A stretch of 64,000 bases of DNA from CAZLFA01 sp964558665 (GTDB lineage: Bacteria; Desulfobacterota; Syntrophia; Syntrophales; PHBD01), in contig CAZLFA010000013.1 in NCBI GenBank assembly GCA_964558665.1, forward strand, positions 9,104 through 73,103. The letters are read 5' to 3'. This document shows positions 1-8,823 of the stretch, piece after piece (the first letter of the stretch is position 1; every line of letters starts with the position of its first letter). Position numbers and translations under genes: made by a program. The notes under the pieces were generated by a model. The model was not told the DNA's origin. It searched no databases and saw only the letters and a list, made by a program, of their open reading frames with translations.

Positions 1-1
1 A

Positions 2-472
2 GACAAGACAGAGCAGGAGCAGCCGGCAAAAGCCAAGGGGTCTATGATGAAATGGATCATTATTATCGGCGTTCTGGTAATTTTAATCGGCGGCGTCGCC
101 GCCGGAGCTTATTTTTATTTTGCGAAAGTCACCGCGGCAAAAAAAGATACAGCCGTCCAGAAACCGCCCATTGGAGCGCTCTGGGCGATGGAGCCTTTCA
201 TCGTTAACCTGCAGGATAATGAAGGGCAGCGCTATCTCAAGGCCGTGATTCAACTGGAGGTGGCTGAGCCGACAACGGTTGCGGAGCTCGATCAATTAAA
301 GCCGAAAATCAGGGACAATATACTCGATCTGCTGTCTTCCAAATCCTACAAGGATTTGATGGAGCAGGGCGGCAAACAGCGCCTTCGGGAGGAGATACAG
401 ATGCGGGTCAACAGTTTCCTGACAAAGGGCAAGATCGACAAGGTCTACTTTCTGGATTTTGTAATACAGTAG
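2..472 (+). CDS. fliL: Flagellar basal body-associated protein FliL (5' end outside window)
   Basis: FliL is an inner-membrane protein around the stator/basal body that supports torque and motor function. The visible part has a charged cytoplasmic stretch, one membrane helix (WIIIIGVLVILIGGVAAGAY) and a periplasmic domain with the FliL pattern (the EPFIVNL segment, then RYLKAVIQLEV, and a C-terminal KVYFLDFVIQ). An ATG lies at 44, but the frame is open upstream to the window edge and encodes a Glu/Lys/Ala-rich stretch typical of the FliL N-terminus, so the true start is probably before base 1. It is followed after 19 bp by fliM. Confidence 0.9.
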   Translation, partial: DKTEQEQPAKAKGSMMKWIIIIGVLVILIGGVAAGAYFYFAKVTAAKKDTAVQKPPIGALWAMEPFIVNLQDNEGQRYLKAVIQLEVAEPTTVAELDQLKPKIRDNILDLLSSKSYKDLMEQGGKQRLREEIQMRVNSFLTKGKIDKVYFLDFVIQ

Positions 473-491
473 CACAGGCGAGGAGCAGACA

Positions 492-1493
492 ATGTCACAT
501 ATCCTTTCACAGGATGAAGTTGATGCCCTGTTAAGAGGCATCAGCGGTGGTGAGATAGAGACCGAGATCGAGGAGGTACGCGACCCTTCCGAGATCATGG
601 CTTATGACCTTACCAGCCAGGACCGCATAATCCGGGGCCGTATGCCGACCCTCGAGATGACCAACGAAAAGTTTGCCCGGATGTTCAGAACCACCCTCTC
701 TTCAATTCTCCGGAAGGTTGTCAGCGTCAGCGCCGTATCAGTGGACATGATTAAGTTCGGAGAGTTCCTGAAGACGCTTCCCGTTCCGACAAGCCTTCAT
801 TTGTTCAAGATGGATCCGCTTCGGGGAAACGCCATTATCGTTGTCGAATCGAAAATCATTTTTACCCTTGTCGATATTCTGTTTGGCGGATCGGGCAAGG
901 AGGGGTTTAAAATAGAGGGCAGGGAATTCACGCCCATTGAAAGCAATCTTATCAAAAAAATCGTCATTAATGCTTTGCAGGATCTGGAGAAGGCATGGAA
1001 AGCGCTGCAGGACATCAAGATCAGCTATCAGAGATCGGAGATCAATCCCCAGTTCATTCAGATTGTGCCGCCGACGGATGTAGTGGTTGTGGCAAACTTC
1101 GAGGTGGAGATCGAATACTCTTCAGGCATTATCTCCATGTGTATTCCTTATTCCATGCTTGAACCCATTAAAGAAAAACTGCAGGCCGGTTTTCAAAGCG
1201 AGCAGATGGAGGTAGACAAGGCATGGATCAACCGCTTCCGGAAAAACCTTATCACGTCAAAAGTGGATATTCTTGTTGAACTGGGAAATGCGGAGATCGA
1301 TGCCAGGGATGTCATCAAATTGAAGAAGGGCGATGTCATCCCCCTGGAGCAGTATGCCTCAGACCCTTTGAACGTATATATTGAAGGTGTGCCGAAGTAC
1401 AAGGGCTATCCGGGGATATACAAGGGAAACCAGGCGATTCAGATTTGTGAAGTGATTACAGGGAAAGAAGGGGTTGATTATGGATCAGAGTGA
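492..1493 (+). CDS. fliM: Flagellar motor switch protein FliM
   Basis: FliM is the middle C-ring protein that binds phosphorylated CheY and links it to rotation switching. The 333-residue product has the usual length. The N-terminal LSQDEVDALL segment is the CheY-P binding peptide. The middle domain (about 45-235) includes a GGSGKEG loop, close to the family GGxG motif, and residues 245-325 form the SpoA-type C-terminal domain. A GAGGAG sequence sits just before the ATG. It overlaps fliN by 14 bp, so the two are probably translationally coupled. Confidence 0.97.
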   Translation: MSHILSQDEVDALLRGISGGEIETEIEEVRDPSEIMAYDLTSQDRIIRGRMPTLEMTNEKFARMFRTTLSSILRKVVSVSAVSVDMIKFGEFLKTLPVPTSLHLFKMDPLRGNAIIVVESKIIFTLVDILFGGSGKEGFKIEGREFTPIESNLIKKIVINALQDLEKAWKALQDIKISYQRSEINPQFIQIVPPTDVVVVANFEVEIEYSSGIISMCIPYSMLEPIKEKLQAGFQSEQMEVDKAWINRFRKNLITSKVDILVELGNAEIDARDVIKLKKGDVIPLEQYASDPLNVYIEGVPKYKGYPGIYKGNQAIQICEVITGKEGVDYGSE

Positions 1494-1944
1494 ATTAGAC
1501 GCCTTGTTAAATGAGCTTAAACAGGAGGATGCTCCGCCTGCTGCACCTGAGCAGAAACCGGATGAAGAAATCGGCTGGGATGACGTTAAGGAAGATCTCG
1601 AAAAATCAAGCCACCCGGTTCCTAAAGTGGAAGTCAGCGAGGCAAGTTTCGGAGAGATAAAGAAGGCTCCTCCCAAGACGGGATCGATGGAACTGGATTT
1701 TATCCTCGATATTCCTCTTACCCTGACCGTCGAACTGGGCAAGAACCGCATGCTTATCAGTGAACTGCTTCAGCTTGGACAGGGGTCGGTCATAGAACTG
1801 ACGAAGCTGGCAGGTGAGCCCATGGATGTGTTCATTAACCAAAAGCTCATTGCCCGGGGCGAGGTTGTGGTCATCAATGAGAAATTCGGTGTCCGTCTGA
1901 CCGATATCGTCTCGCCCGCGGAAAGAGTGGACAAACTGAGATAA
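1480..1944 (+). CDS. fliN: Flagellar motor switch protein FliN (with FliM-like N-terminal peptide)
   Basis: FliN forms the lower C-ring and helps bind the export apparatus. The SpoA domain lies at about residues 70-150 (DIPLTLTVELG, then VFINQKLIARGEVVVINEKFGVRLTDI). The start is taken as ATG 1480 inside the end of fliM. The protein is 154 residues, longer than minimal FliN, because of a 65-residue acidic N-terminal region that begins MDQSELDALLNEL. That segment resembles the CheY-binding peptide of FliM and of Bacillus FliY. Whether it binds CheY here is inference. Confidence 0.95.
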   Translation: MDQSELDALLNELKQEDAPPAAPEQKPDEEIGWDDVKEDLEKSSHPVPKVEVSEASFGEIKKAPPKTGSMELDFILDIPLTLTVELGKNRMLISELLQLGQGSVIELTKLAGEPMDVFINQKLIARGEVVVINEKFGVRLTDIVSPAERVDKLR

Positions 1945-1971
1945 CAAATACAGCCTTCATCGAGGGGAATT

Positions 1972-2373
1972 ATGGAAACGCCGACGCTTCTGCCGTCATT
2001 TTTGAAGATGATCTTTGCACTGTCGATTGTGCTGGGAATCATGATTGCAGCGGCATATTTTTTCAGGAAATTTCTTGGCAGATCGGTTGCGACAGTCGAC
2101 GAAAGTGCAATGATCAATGTTGTTGCAACGCGCTATCTGGGACCGAAAAGCAGCATCATGCTGGTCGATGTTCTCGGGGAGCTTATCGTGCTGGGGATTT
2201 CCAATAACCAGATGTCCGTATTGACCACCATATCCGATCCGGGGGCCAGGCAGAAGATCAAGGAGCCCAAGGACCAGCAGGCGCCGATCATGCCCTCCAT
2301 CATGGATCAGTTCATGCGTTACAAGGATTCGCTGAGAACGATGAGATTTGCCGGAAGGGAAAAGCAGAAATGA
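1972..2373 (+). CDS. fliO: Flagellar biosynthetic protein FliO
   Basis: FliO is a small single-pass membrane protein that helps assemble the FliP ring of the type III export gate. The 133-residue product has one N-terminal membrane segment (about residues 10-30, ALSIVLGIMIAAAYFF), followed by a soluble domain with the family pattern of a short beta-rich region (VVATRYLGPKSSIMLVDVLGELIVLGIS). It lies between fliN and fliP, as is normal, and its TGA stop overlaps the fliP ATG. Confidence 0.88.
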   Translation: METPTLLPSFLKMIFALSIVLGIMIAAAYFFRKFLGRSVATVDESAMINVVATRYLGPKSSIMLVDVLGELIVLGISNNQMSVLTTISDPGARQKIKEPKDQQAPIMPSIMDQFMRYKDSLRTMRFAGREKQK

Positions 2374-3155
2374 TTTGCCGGCTGCCGACAGGAACTCTCA
2401 AATATGCCGTTGCGGCAACTATTGCCGCTGCCATATTTCTTATTGTGACTTTGCCTGTGTTCGCTGCCGATCCTTTGTCTCTGCCCAACATCAGCCTGAA
2501 TGTCGGCGGCAGCGCGGACTCTCCGGGAAAAACAGCGGGTGTGATCCAGCTTCTGTTCATATTGACGGTGCTGACCCTTGCTCCGTCAATACTGCTGATG
2601 ATGACATCGTTTACACGTATCATCATAGTTATGGGCTTGTTACGGCAGGCGATGGGAACGACCTCGATGCCTCCTAACCAGGTCATTGTCGGCCTTTCCC
2701 TTTTTCTAACAATGTTTATCATGTCGCCTGTATGGCAGAAGGTGAACAATGATGCCCTGAAGCCGTACTACAGCGAACAGATATCGGGTGAACAGGCTTT
2801 TACCCTTGCCATGGTTCCTGTCAAGGAGTTCATGATGAAGCAGACAAGGGAAAAGGACCTGGCGCTTTTTGTCAAGATTTCCAAGGAGAAAAGGCCGGAG
2901 AAGCCCGCGGATATTTCCATGTCTGTGTTGATTCCTTCCTTCATCATCAGCGAGCTGAAAACGGCATTTCAAATAGGATTCATGGTCTTTCTTCCTTTTT
3001 TCGTCATCGACATGGTTGTGTCGAGTATTCTGCTCTCGATGGGAATGATGATGCTCCCGCCGATGATGGTGAGTTTGCCGTTTAAGCTTCTTCTTTTTGT
3101 GCTTGTTGACGGCTGGTATCTGATAATCGGTTCTTTGGTGCAAAGTTTTCATTGA
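2370..3155 (+). CDS. fliP: Flagellar export gate protein FliP
   Basis: FliP is the main pore-forming subunit of the flagellar type III export gate. The 261-residue product has an N-terminal signal peptide ending about residue 32 (LIVTLPVFAAD), then membrane helices at about 60-80 and 100-115, a periplasmic domain, and two C-terminal helices (FMVFLPFFVIDMVVSSILLSMGMMMLPP) that match the strongest FliP signature. The start is an ATGA overlap with fliO. Length and order (fliO-fliP-fliQ-fliR) are canonical. Confidence 0.97.
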   Translation: MICRLPTGTLKYAVAATIAAAIFLIVTLPVFAADPLSLPNISLNVGGSADSPGKTAGVIQLLFILTVLTLAPSILLMMTSFTRIIIVMGLLRQAMGTTSMPPNQVIVGLSLFLTMFIMSPVWQKVNNDALKPYYSEQISGEQAFTLAMVPVKEFMMKQTREKDLALFVKISKEKRPEKPADISMSVLIPSFIISELKTAFQIGFMVFLPFFVIDMVVSSILLSMGMMMLPPMMVSLPFKLLLFVLVDGWYLIIGSLVQSFH

Positions 3156-3169
3156 TAAGAGAGGCGCTG

Positions 3170-3439
3170 ATGACAACGGATTTTGTAGTCGGTATAATGG
3201 CGGAAACTATTAAAGTGACGCTTCTTGTTTCTGCACCCGTGCTGCTGGTAGGGCTTGTCGTGGGTATCCTGATCAGTCTGTTCCAGGCCGTTACGCAAAT
3301 ACAGGAAATGACCCTTACCTTCATTCCCAAGATTGTTGCATGCTTTATCGCACTGGTGGCTGCTCTGCCGTGGATGATCAATATCCTGCTGACATTTGCG
3401 CACAGCCTGTTCTCAAATATACCGACCTATGTGAAGTAG
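3170..3439 (+). CDS. fliQ: Flagellar export gate protein FliQ
   Basis: FliQ is a small two-helix subunit of the export gate that winds around the FliP/FliR pore. The 89-residue product is exactly the usual size when the ATG at 3170 is used; an upstream TTG at 3152 would add six residues and overlap fliP, and is less likely. The two membrane helices are at about residues 15-40 (VTLLVSAPVLLVGLVVGILISLFQ) and 55-80, and QAVTQIQEMTLTFIPKI is the conserved loop. Confidence 0.95.
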   Translation: MTTDFVVGIMAETIKVTLLVSAPVLLVGLVVGILISLFQAVTQIQEMTLTFIPKIVACFIALVAALPWMINILLTFAHSLFSNIPTYVK

Positions 3440-3504
3440 ATTATGTCTCCTGTCCACTTACCTACAGGGATAATCAGAGACTAAAGCTGTTGCGACGGAG
3501 TATC

Positions 3505-4284
3505 ATGATGAACTTACCGCTTTTTACTCCTGATCTTATTCAACCGTTCATTCTGGTGCTGCTCAGAGTCAGCGCGATGATCGTGACTATACCCGTTATC
3601 GGCCACCGATCTGTGCCGGTCAGGGTCAAGGCAGGGCTATCCCTGATCCTGGCTTTTTTGATATTCCCCTTTGTCAGTAAGCAGATACCGGCGATCAGTA
3701 CGGATCTCATCCCTCTTGTCTTGCAGATGGCCGGTGAGGTGATGATAGGTCTGATCATCGGTTTTACCGCCAGGTTTGTTTTTACCGGGATACAGTTTGC
3801 CGGTGAGTTGATCGGTATCCAGATGGGATTTTCCATGGCCAATGTTCTTGATCCCATGAGTGATTTGAGGGTTTCTGTTGTCGCTGAGATGCAGTATCTC
3901 ATGGCGATGCTGGTTTTTCTGGCTATTAACGGCCATCATATATTTATTGCCGCCATGGCAGACAGCTACAGACTACTGGCGCCCTTCGGGTTTCATTTTT
4001 CCGGACCGCTAATGCAGTTCATCCTGGAGTTATCGAAGGATGTATTTATTATCGCTGTAAAGGCGAGTGCCCCGGTGGCGGCAGTGCTGCTCTTTACGCA
4101 ACTGGGAATGGCCATTATAGCCAGGACAGTGCCGCAGATAAACATATTGATAGTCGGCTTTCCCATACAGATTGCAGCGGGTTTGATCTTTCTCGGCCTG
4201 TCGATGCCCATTTTCCTCAGGGTAGTGGAACAGTACTGCGTTCAGTTTGAAGGGAAAATTGTTTCCCTGTTGCGATTAATGTAG
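3505..4284 (+). CDS. fliR: Flagellar export gate protein FliR
   Basis: FliR completes the FliPQR export gate. The 259-residue product has about six hydrophobic segments and the family features PVIGHRSVPVRVKAGLSL near residue 35 and GFPIQIAAGLIFL near residue 220. The frame is open further upstream, but ATG 3505 (or 3508) follows a GACGGAG ribosome-binding site and gives the normal length. It is separated from fliQ by 65 bp and is followed by a 158 bp gap before flhB. Confidence 0.95.
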   Translation: MMNLPLFTPDLIQPFILVLLRVSAMIVTIPVIGHRSVPVRVKAGLSLILAFLIFPFVSKQIPAISTDLIPLVLQMAGEVMIGLIIGFTARFVFTGIQFAGELIGIQMGFSMANVLDPMSDLRVSVVAEMQYLMAMLVFLAINGHHIFIAAMADSYRLLAPFGFHFSGPLMQFILELSKDVFIIAVKASAPVAAVLLFTQLGMAIIARTVPQINILIVGFPIQIAAGLIFLGLSMPIFLRVVEQYCVQFEGKIVSLLRLM

Positions 4285-4442
4285 CTGACGACAGAAATAA
4301 TGAGTGAGAAGTATGCCGTGAGGGGTGAGGCGTAAGGTGTGAGGATTAAGAGTTAAGGAGTCAGAAGCCGGAAGACTTGTTCTCCGGGAGAAAACAGTGA
4401 TGGCTTTTTGACGCATATTGTCATCAAACGGATAATGCATTT

Positions 4443-5513
4443 ATGTTTAAAGACCCGTCGAAGACAGAGAAGGCAACCCCGAAGAAAAGAGATGAGGCCA
4501 GGAAAAAAGGCCAGGTGGCCAAGAGTATGGAGGTCACCTCCGCAGCCATTCTTATTGCCGCCCTCGTCTACTTCCATTTCGGCGCAAATGGGATGCTGCT
4601 GAGCATCATGGAACTGATGAAAGAAACTTTCAGGACTGCAGGGCAGACGCCGATCAGTGTCAACAATATACCGGGGTTGCTGAGCGAATATGTTGTGAAG
4701 AGTTTCATTATTCTCATGCCGCTGCTTGTTATTCTTGGGGTTGCGGGGTTTCTTGCAAATTTCCTTCAGATCGGTCTCAAGTTTTCTCCGGAAGCCATAA
4801 AACCTCAACTTTCAAAGCTCAATCCTTTTAAAGGAATTCAAGGGCTCATTTCTCTCCAGTCGCTGGTTCAACTGTTTCAAAGTATGGCCAAAATCATGAT
4901 TGTCGGATTTGTCGTTTATCTGGTGGTGAAAGGGGAGGTGGAAAACGTACTGCCTCTTATCGATCAGAGTGTATGGGGCATATTGACATACATCGGTCAG
5001 GTTTCTTTTAAAATAATCATTAATACCTGCTGGGTACTGGTTCTGCTGGCCATACTCGATTATGCCTTTCGTAAATGGCAGTATGAGGAAAGCCTGAAAA
5101 TGACCAAGCAGGAGGTGAAGGATGAACACAAACAGATGGAGGGAGACCCGCAGGTCAGGGGCAGAATAAGAGGACTGCAGCGTCAGGCGGCAAGAAGAAG
5201 GATGATGGCGGCCGTTCCCAAGGCCGATGTCGTCATTACCAACCCCACGCATATTGCCGTCGCTCTCAGCTATGATCAGGAAAAGATGTTTGCCCCCATG
5301 GTGGTCGCCAAGGGCGAAGGACTGATTGCCGAGAGGATAAAAGAGATAGCGAGAGAAAATTCCGTACCTGTTATCGAGAATAAGCCTGTGGCACAACTAT
5401 TGAATAAAATGGTCGATATAGATGAAGAGATTCCGGAGAATCTCTATCGGGCGGTCGCTGAGATACTTGCCTATGTATATGGTCTGAAACAGAAAGAAGC
5501 TTACGAATACTAA
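4443..5513 (+). CDS. flhB: Flagellar export substrate-specificity switch protein FlhB
   Basis: FlhB controls the change of export from rod/hook to filament proteins. The N-terminal half carries four membrane segments (about 30-50, 85-110, 140-165, 185-205). The cytoplasmic domain holds the NPTH autocleavage site at about residues 267-270 (VVITNPTHIAVALSYD). The 356-residue length is normal. The 158 bp upstream (4285-4442) have no gene; they include G-rich near-repeats of the type GTGAGG but no promoter I can defend. A second copy of the post-cleavage domain occurs at 13593. Confidence 0.97.
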   Translation: MFKDPSKTEKATPKKRDEARKKGQVAKSMEVTSAAILIAALVYFHFGANGMLLSIMELMKETFRTAGQTPISVNNIPGLLSEYVVKSFIILMPLLVILGVAGFLANFLQIGLKFSPEAIKPQLSKLNPFKGIQGLISLQSLVQLFQSMAKIMIVGFVVYLVVKGEVENVLPLIDQSVWGILTYIGQVSFKIIINTCWVLVLLAILDYAFRKWQYEESLKMTKQEVKDEHKQMEGDPQVRGRIRGLQRQAARRRMMAAVPKADVVITNPTHIAVALSYDQEKMFAPMVVAKGEGLIAERIKEIARENSVPVIENKPVAQLLNKMVDIDEEIPENLYRAVAEILAYVYGLKQKEAYEY

Positions 5514-5522
5514 GGATTTTCC

Positions 5523-7595
5523 ATGGCGGATAAAAGTTTGAAAGGCGGATTCCTGGCCGGTATGACGCAAAGCAGCAGCGCTATGCTGGGCGCTGCGGTG
5601 GTCGGCATACTGATGGTTCTGATTATTCCCCTGCCTCCACTCCTGCTCGATCTGCTTCTTGCCTTCAATATTACGCTTTCCGTCATTATTCTGACGATGT
5701 CCATGTATGTCATGAAACCGCTGGACTTTTCTGTTTTCCCGTCCGTATTGCTGGGCAGCACCCTTTTAAGGTTGTCGCTCAATGTTGCCTCCGCCCGTCT
5801 GATTCTTCTTCACGGCAAAGAGGGTACAGGAGCCGCCGGCAAGGTCATACAGGCCTTCGGGACGTTTGTTGTAGGGGGAAACTATGCGGTCGGTATTGTC
5901 ATATTCTGCGTTCTCGTTTTGATCAACCTCACGGTCATCGTCAAGGGTGCAACAAGGATTGCGGAAGTAGCGGCCAGATTTACCCTTGATGCCATGCCGG
6001 GCAAGCAGATGGCCATAGATGCCGATCTCAATTCAGGCCTGATCACGGAAAATGAGGCGCGCAGCCGCAGGAAGGAAATCTCCGACGAGGCCAATTTCTA
6101 TGGAGCCATGGACGGCGCCAGCAAGTTCATCAGTGGAGAAGCCATGGCCGGAATCATCATCCTGCTGGTCAATATCATCGGTGGTTTGATTGTCGGTGTT
6201 CTTCAGCAGGGTATGGATTTGGCTACCGCCGCTAGGACATATACGATTTTGACGGTTGGTGACGGGCTTGTAACCCAGGTGCCGGCCCTTGTCGTCTCGA
6301 CTTCGGTAGGCATGCTTGTATCGAGGACTGCTGCCTCCTCTGATCTCGGAGAGGATGTTAAAAAGCAACTGTTTTCGCAACCCAGGTCTATCGGTATCGC
6401 ATCCGCCATTATTTTTACCTTTGCCCTTATTCCCGGCATGCCGAAGTTTTCATTCTTTCTCATGGCAGCCCTGTTTGGATTTCTCTCCTACCAGCTTTTC
6501 AAGACATCTCTAAAGGTCGAGGAAGCAGAGGCGGCATTGCCTCCCCCAGCTCCGGCAGAGGCGGAAGAAGTGGTTGCACCTCCCGATTTGATGGGGCTGG
6601 AAGTAGGATACGGATTGATACCGCTGGTAGACGCGTCTCAGGGAGGGGAGCTTCTGCAGAGAATAAAGGCCATGCGGCGCCAATTGGCGCTGGATATGGG
6701 ATTTGTAATGCCCGCCATACATATAAGGGACAATCTGCGGCTCAAGCCCAACGATTACTCTGTCAGCATCAAGGGTGTGGAAGTGGCAAAAGGGGAACTG
6801 ATGCCGGGATACTGTCTGGCCATTACCGTTGAGGAGGAGGGAATAAAACTCAGAGGCATTCAGACGAAGGAACCGGCCTTCGGACTTCCTGCCGTCTGGA
6901 TTCCCGAAAGGGAAAGGGAAAGCGCTCAGGCAAAAGGTTATGTGGTCGTGGACACGGCAACGGTTATAACGACGCATCTGACGGAGATCGTCAAATCTCA
7001 AGCCGATGAAATTCTGGGAAGACAGGAAGTTCAGACGCTTCTCGAAAACCTGTCCGCCAGTTATCCTAAAGTTGTCGATGATCTTGTGCCGAAAATCGTT
7101 CCCCTCGGCGTTCTGCAGAAGGTATTGCAGAGGCTGCTCAAGGAGAGAATATCAATACGCAACCTGCTGGCCATAATTGAAACGATCGCCGATTATATTC
7201 CCATGACGAAAAATGTCGATCTGCTCACCGGGTACGTGCGGCAGTCTCTGGCAAGAGCCATCACCAAACAGTACGCCGACGACAACGGGAATATCAGCGT
7301 TGTCATGGTGTCGCCCGACATCGAGGACATGATCAGCCGCTCGGTTCAGCATACAGAGCATGAATCTTTCGTCTCCCCAGATCCCGGCATGGTCAAGAAA
7401 CTCATCGGCAGTCTTCAGGATATGATTGCGTCCTTCACGTCGAAAGGACTCCAGCCGATCGTTCTGTGTTCCCCTAATACACGTATTCATATGCGCAAGA
7501 TCCTGGAGCGTTTTTTCCCGAATATCATTGTCATTTCTCATAATGAGATAACACGCGATACAAATATCAAGTCCCTGGGAATGGTGGAGTTATAA
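5523..7595 (+). CDS. flhA: Flagellar export platform protein FlhA
   Basis: FlhA is the large export platform subunit that uses the proton-motive force and docks substrate-chaperone complexes. The 690-residue product has about eight membrane helices in residues 1-330, including the FHIPEP signature region (the MPGKQMAIDADLNSGLI segment at about residues 158-174), then a cytoplasmic domain (about 355-690) with PAFGLPAVWI and HLTEIVK. It starts 9 bp after flhB and is followed after 1 bp by flhF. Confidence 0.98.
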   Translation: MADKSLKGGFLAGMTQSSSAMLGAAVVGILMVLIIPLPPLLLDLLLAFNITLSVIILTMSMYVMKPLDFSVFPSVLLGSTLLRLSLNVASARLILLHGKEGTGAAGKVIQAFGTFVVGGNYAVGIVIFCVLVLINLTVIVKGATRIAEVAARFTLDAMPGKQMAIDADLNSGLITENEARSRRKEISDEANFYGAMDGASKFISGEAMAGIIILLVNIIGGLIVGVLQQGMDLATAARTYTILTVGDGLVTQVPALVVSTSVGMLVSRTAASSDLGEDVKKQLFSQPRSIGIASAIIFTFALIPGMPKFSFFLMAALFGFLSYQLFKTSLKVEEAEAALPPPAPAEAEEVVAPPDLMGLEVGYGLIPLVDASQGGELLQRIKAMRRQLALDMGFVMPAIHIRDNLRLKPNDYSVSIKGVEVAKGELMPGYCLAITVEEEGIKLRGIQTKEPAFGLPAVWIPERERESAQAKGYVVVDTATVITTHLTEIVKSQADEILGRQEVQTLLENLSASYPKVVDDLVPKIVPLGVLQKVLQRLLKERISIRNLLAIIETIADYIPMTKNVDLLTGYVRQSLARAITKQYADDNGNISVVMVSPDIEDMISRSVQHTEHESFVSPDPGMVKKLIGSLQDMIASFTSKGLQPIVLCSPNTRIHMRKILERFFPNIIVISHNEITRDTNIKSLGMVEL

Positions 7596-7596
7596 C

Positions 7597-8784
7597 ATGC
7601 AGATCAAAAGATATGAAGCGGCAACCATGCGTGAGGCGATGACCATGATCAAGGCCGATCTGGGTTCCGAAGCGATCGTGCTTTCAACCAAAAGTCTGCC
7701 GCCCGAGCAGGGAGGGAATGTCGAAGTACTGGCGGCGAGGGATGTCCTCAACGGTTCAGGCGGCGCAACTGCGGGCGGATATCAGGACAGGCACGCATAT
7801 AACGAAAGCTCCGGCATTAAATCGCCGCCGGCGGAAGAAAGGGCTTTCCCGGCCGATCACGAGAACATGAAGCTGAAGATGCTTATGGAACAGAAGGCGG
7901 ATTGCAATCATCTGCTCAGTGAAATGGCGGATATAAGGGGAATGATGGAGTCGTTTTTCGACATGGTGGGTTCGCGCAAACGGACAGATGACATGGGGCA
8001 CATGTCGAAAGTATACAGATACCTGACAGCAAGGGGTATATCGCGTCCGGCGGCAAGCATCCTCGTGGAACGGCTGAAACAGGAGTATCAGGGACGTGAT
8101 ATCCGGAGCTATGATAAATCACTCCAGTCAGTGGAAGACCTGATCAGGCAGTCAATAACAGCATGCTCAGGTCAGGCAAAGAGCGGGAGGATCAAGGTCT
8201 TTGTCGGTCCGACAGGCGTCGGCAAAACAACTACGCTGGCAAAATTGGCTGCTTATTATGCCATGGAAAAGAAAATGAAGACAGGTCTCATCTCCACGGA
8301 CAATTTCCGCATTGCCGCAATCGAGCAGTTGCGCGTCTATTCCAGAATAATGAATATTCCGCTGGAAATCGCCACCGACGGTGAGTCATTCAGAAAGGCC
8401 CTTGATGCATATTCGGCGATGGATGTCGTTCTGGTTGACACGCCGGGAAGGAGCCGGACTGACAGGCAGGCAATGGAGACACTGAACGAAACCCTCCATG
8501 CCGGATGCTCCGTCGAAATGAATCTTCTGCTGAGCATGACCTCAAGCGTGGAAAACATGGTTGACGTCGCCAATTCTTACAAGATGTTCAGTTACGACAA
8601 TATCATTATCACCAAGGTGGATGAGTGCAATCGTTTCGGGTCGGTGTTCGAGGTGCTGGACCGGATACACAAGCCGATTGTCTATCTGACAAACGGTCAG
8701 AATGTACCCCATGATATCCGGAAGGCAACACCAGGCATGTTGACAAAGATGATTCTGGGGAGCGGTCTGCAAGGAGGCAATTAA
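7597..8784 (+). CDS. flhF: Flagellar SRP-like GTPase FlhF
   Basis: FlhF is an SRP-family GTPase that sets the place and number of flagella. The 395-residue product starts with the FlhF basic N-terminal domain (MQIKRYEAATMREAM, then DLGSEAIVLSTK). The NG domain carries G1 GPTGVGKT at residues 204-211, the DNFRIAAIEQLR segment, G3 DTPGRS and G4 TKVDE. It sits between flhA and flhG, the standard polar-flagellum arrangement. G3 has DTPGRS, where DTAGRS is more usual. Confidence 0.97.
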   Translation: MQIKRYEAATMREAMTMIKADLGSEAIVLSTKSLPPEQGGNVEVLAARDVLNGSGGATAGGYQDRHAYNESSGIKSPPAEERAFPADHENMKLKMLMEQKADCNHLLSEMADIRGMMESFFDMVGSRKRTDDMGHMSKVYRYLTARGISRPAASILVERLKQEYQGRDIRSYDKSLQSVEDLIRQSITACSGQAKSGRIKVFVGPTGVGKTTTLAKLAAYYAMEKKMKTGLISTDNFRIAAIEQLRVYSRIMNIPLEIATDGESFRKALDAYSAMDVVLVDTPGRSRTDRQAMETLNETLHAGCSVEMNLLLSMTSSVENMVDVANSYKMFSYDNIIITKVDECNRFGSVFEVLDRIHKPIVYLTNGQNVPHDIRKATPGMLTKMILGSGLQGGN

Positions 8785-8823
8785 TCATGACAAGAACTAA
8801 AAGGTGATGTGGAGGTAGTAATT

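Noticed and set aside
4402..4414. Possible sigma-54 site before flhB (GG and GC elements)
   Set aside because: GG and GC are only 9 bases apart; functional sites need 10, and the flanks fit poorly.
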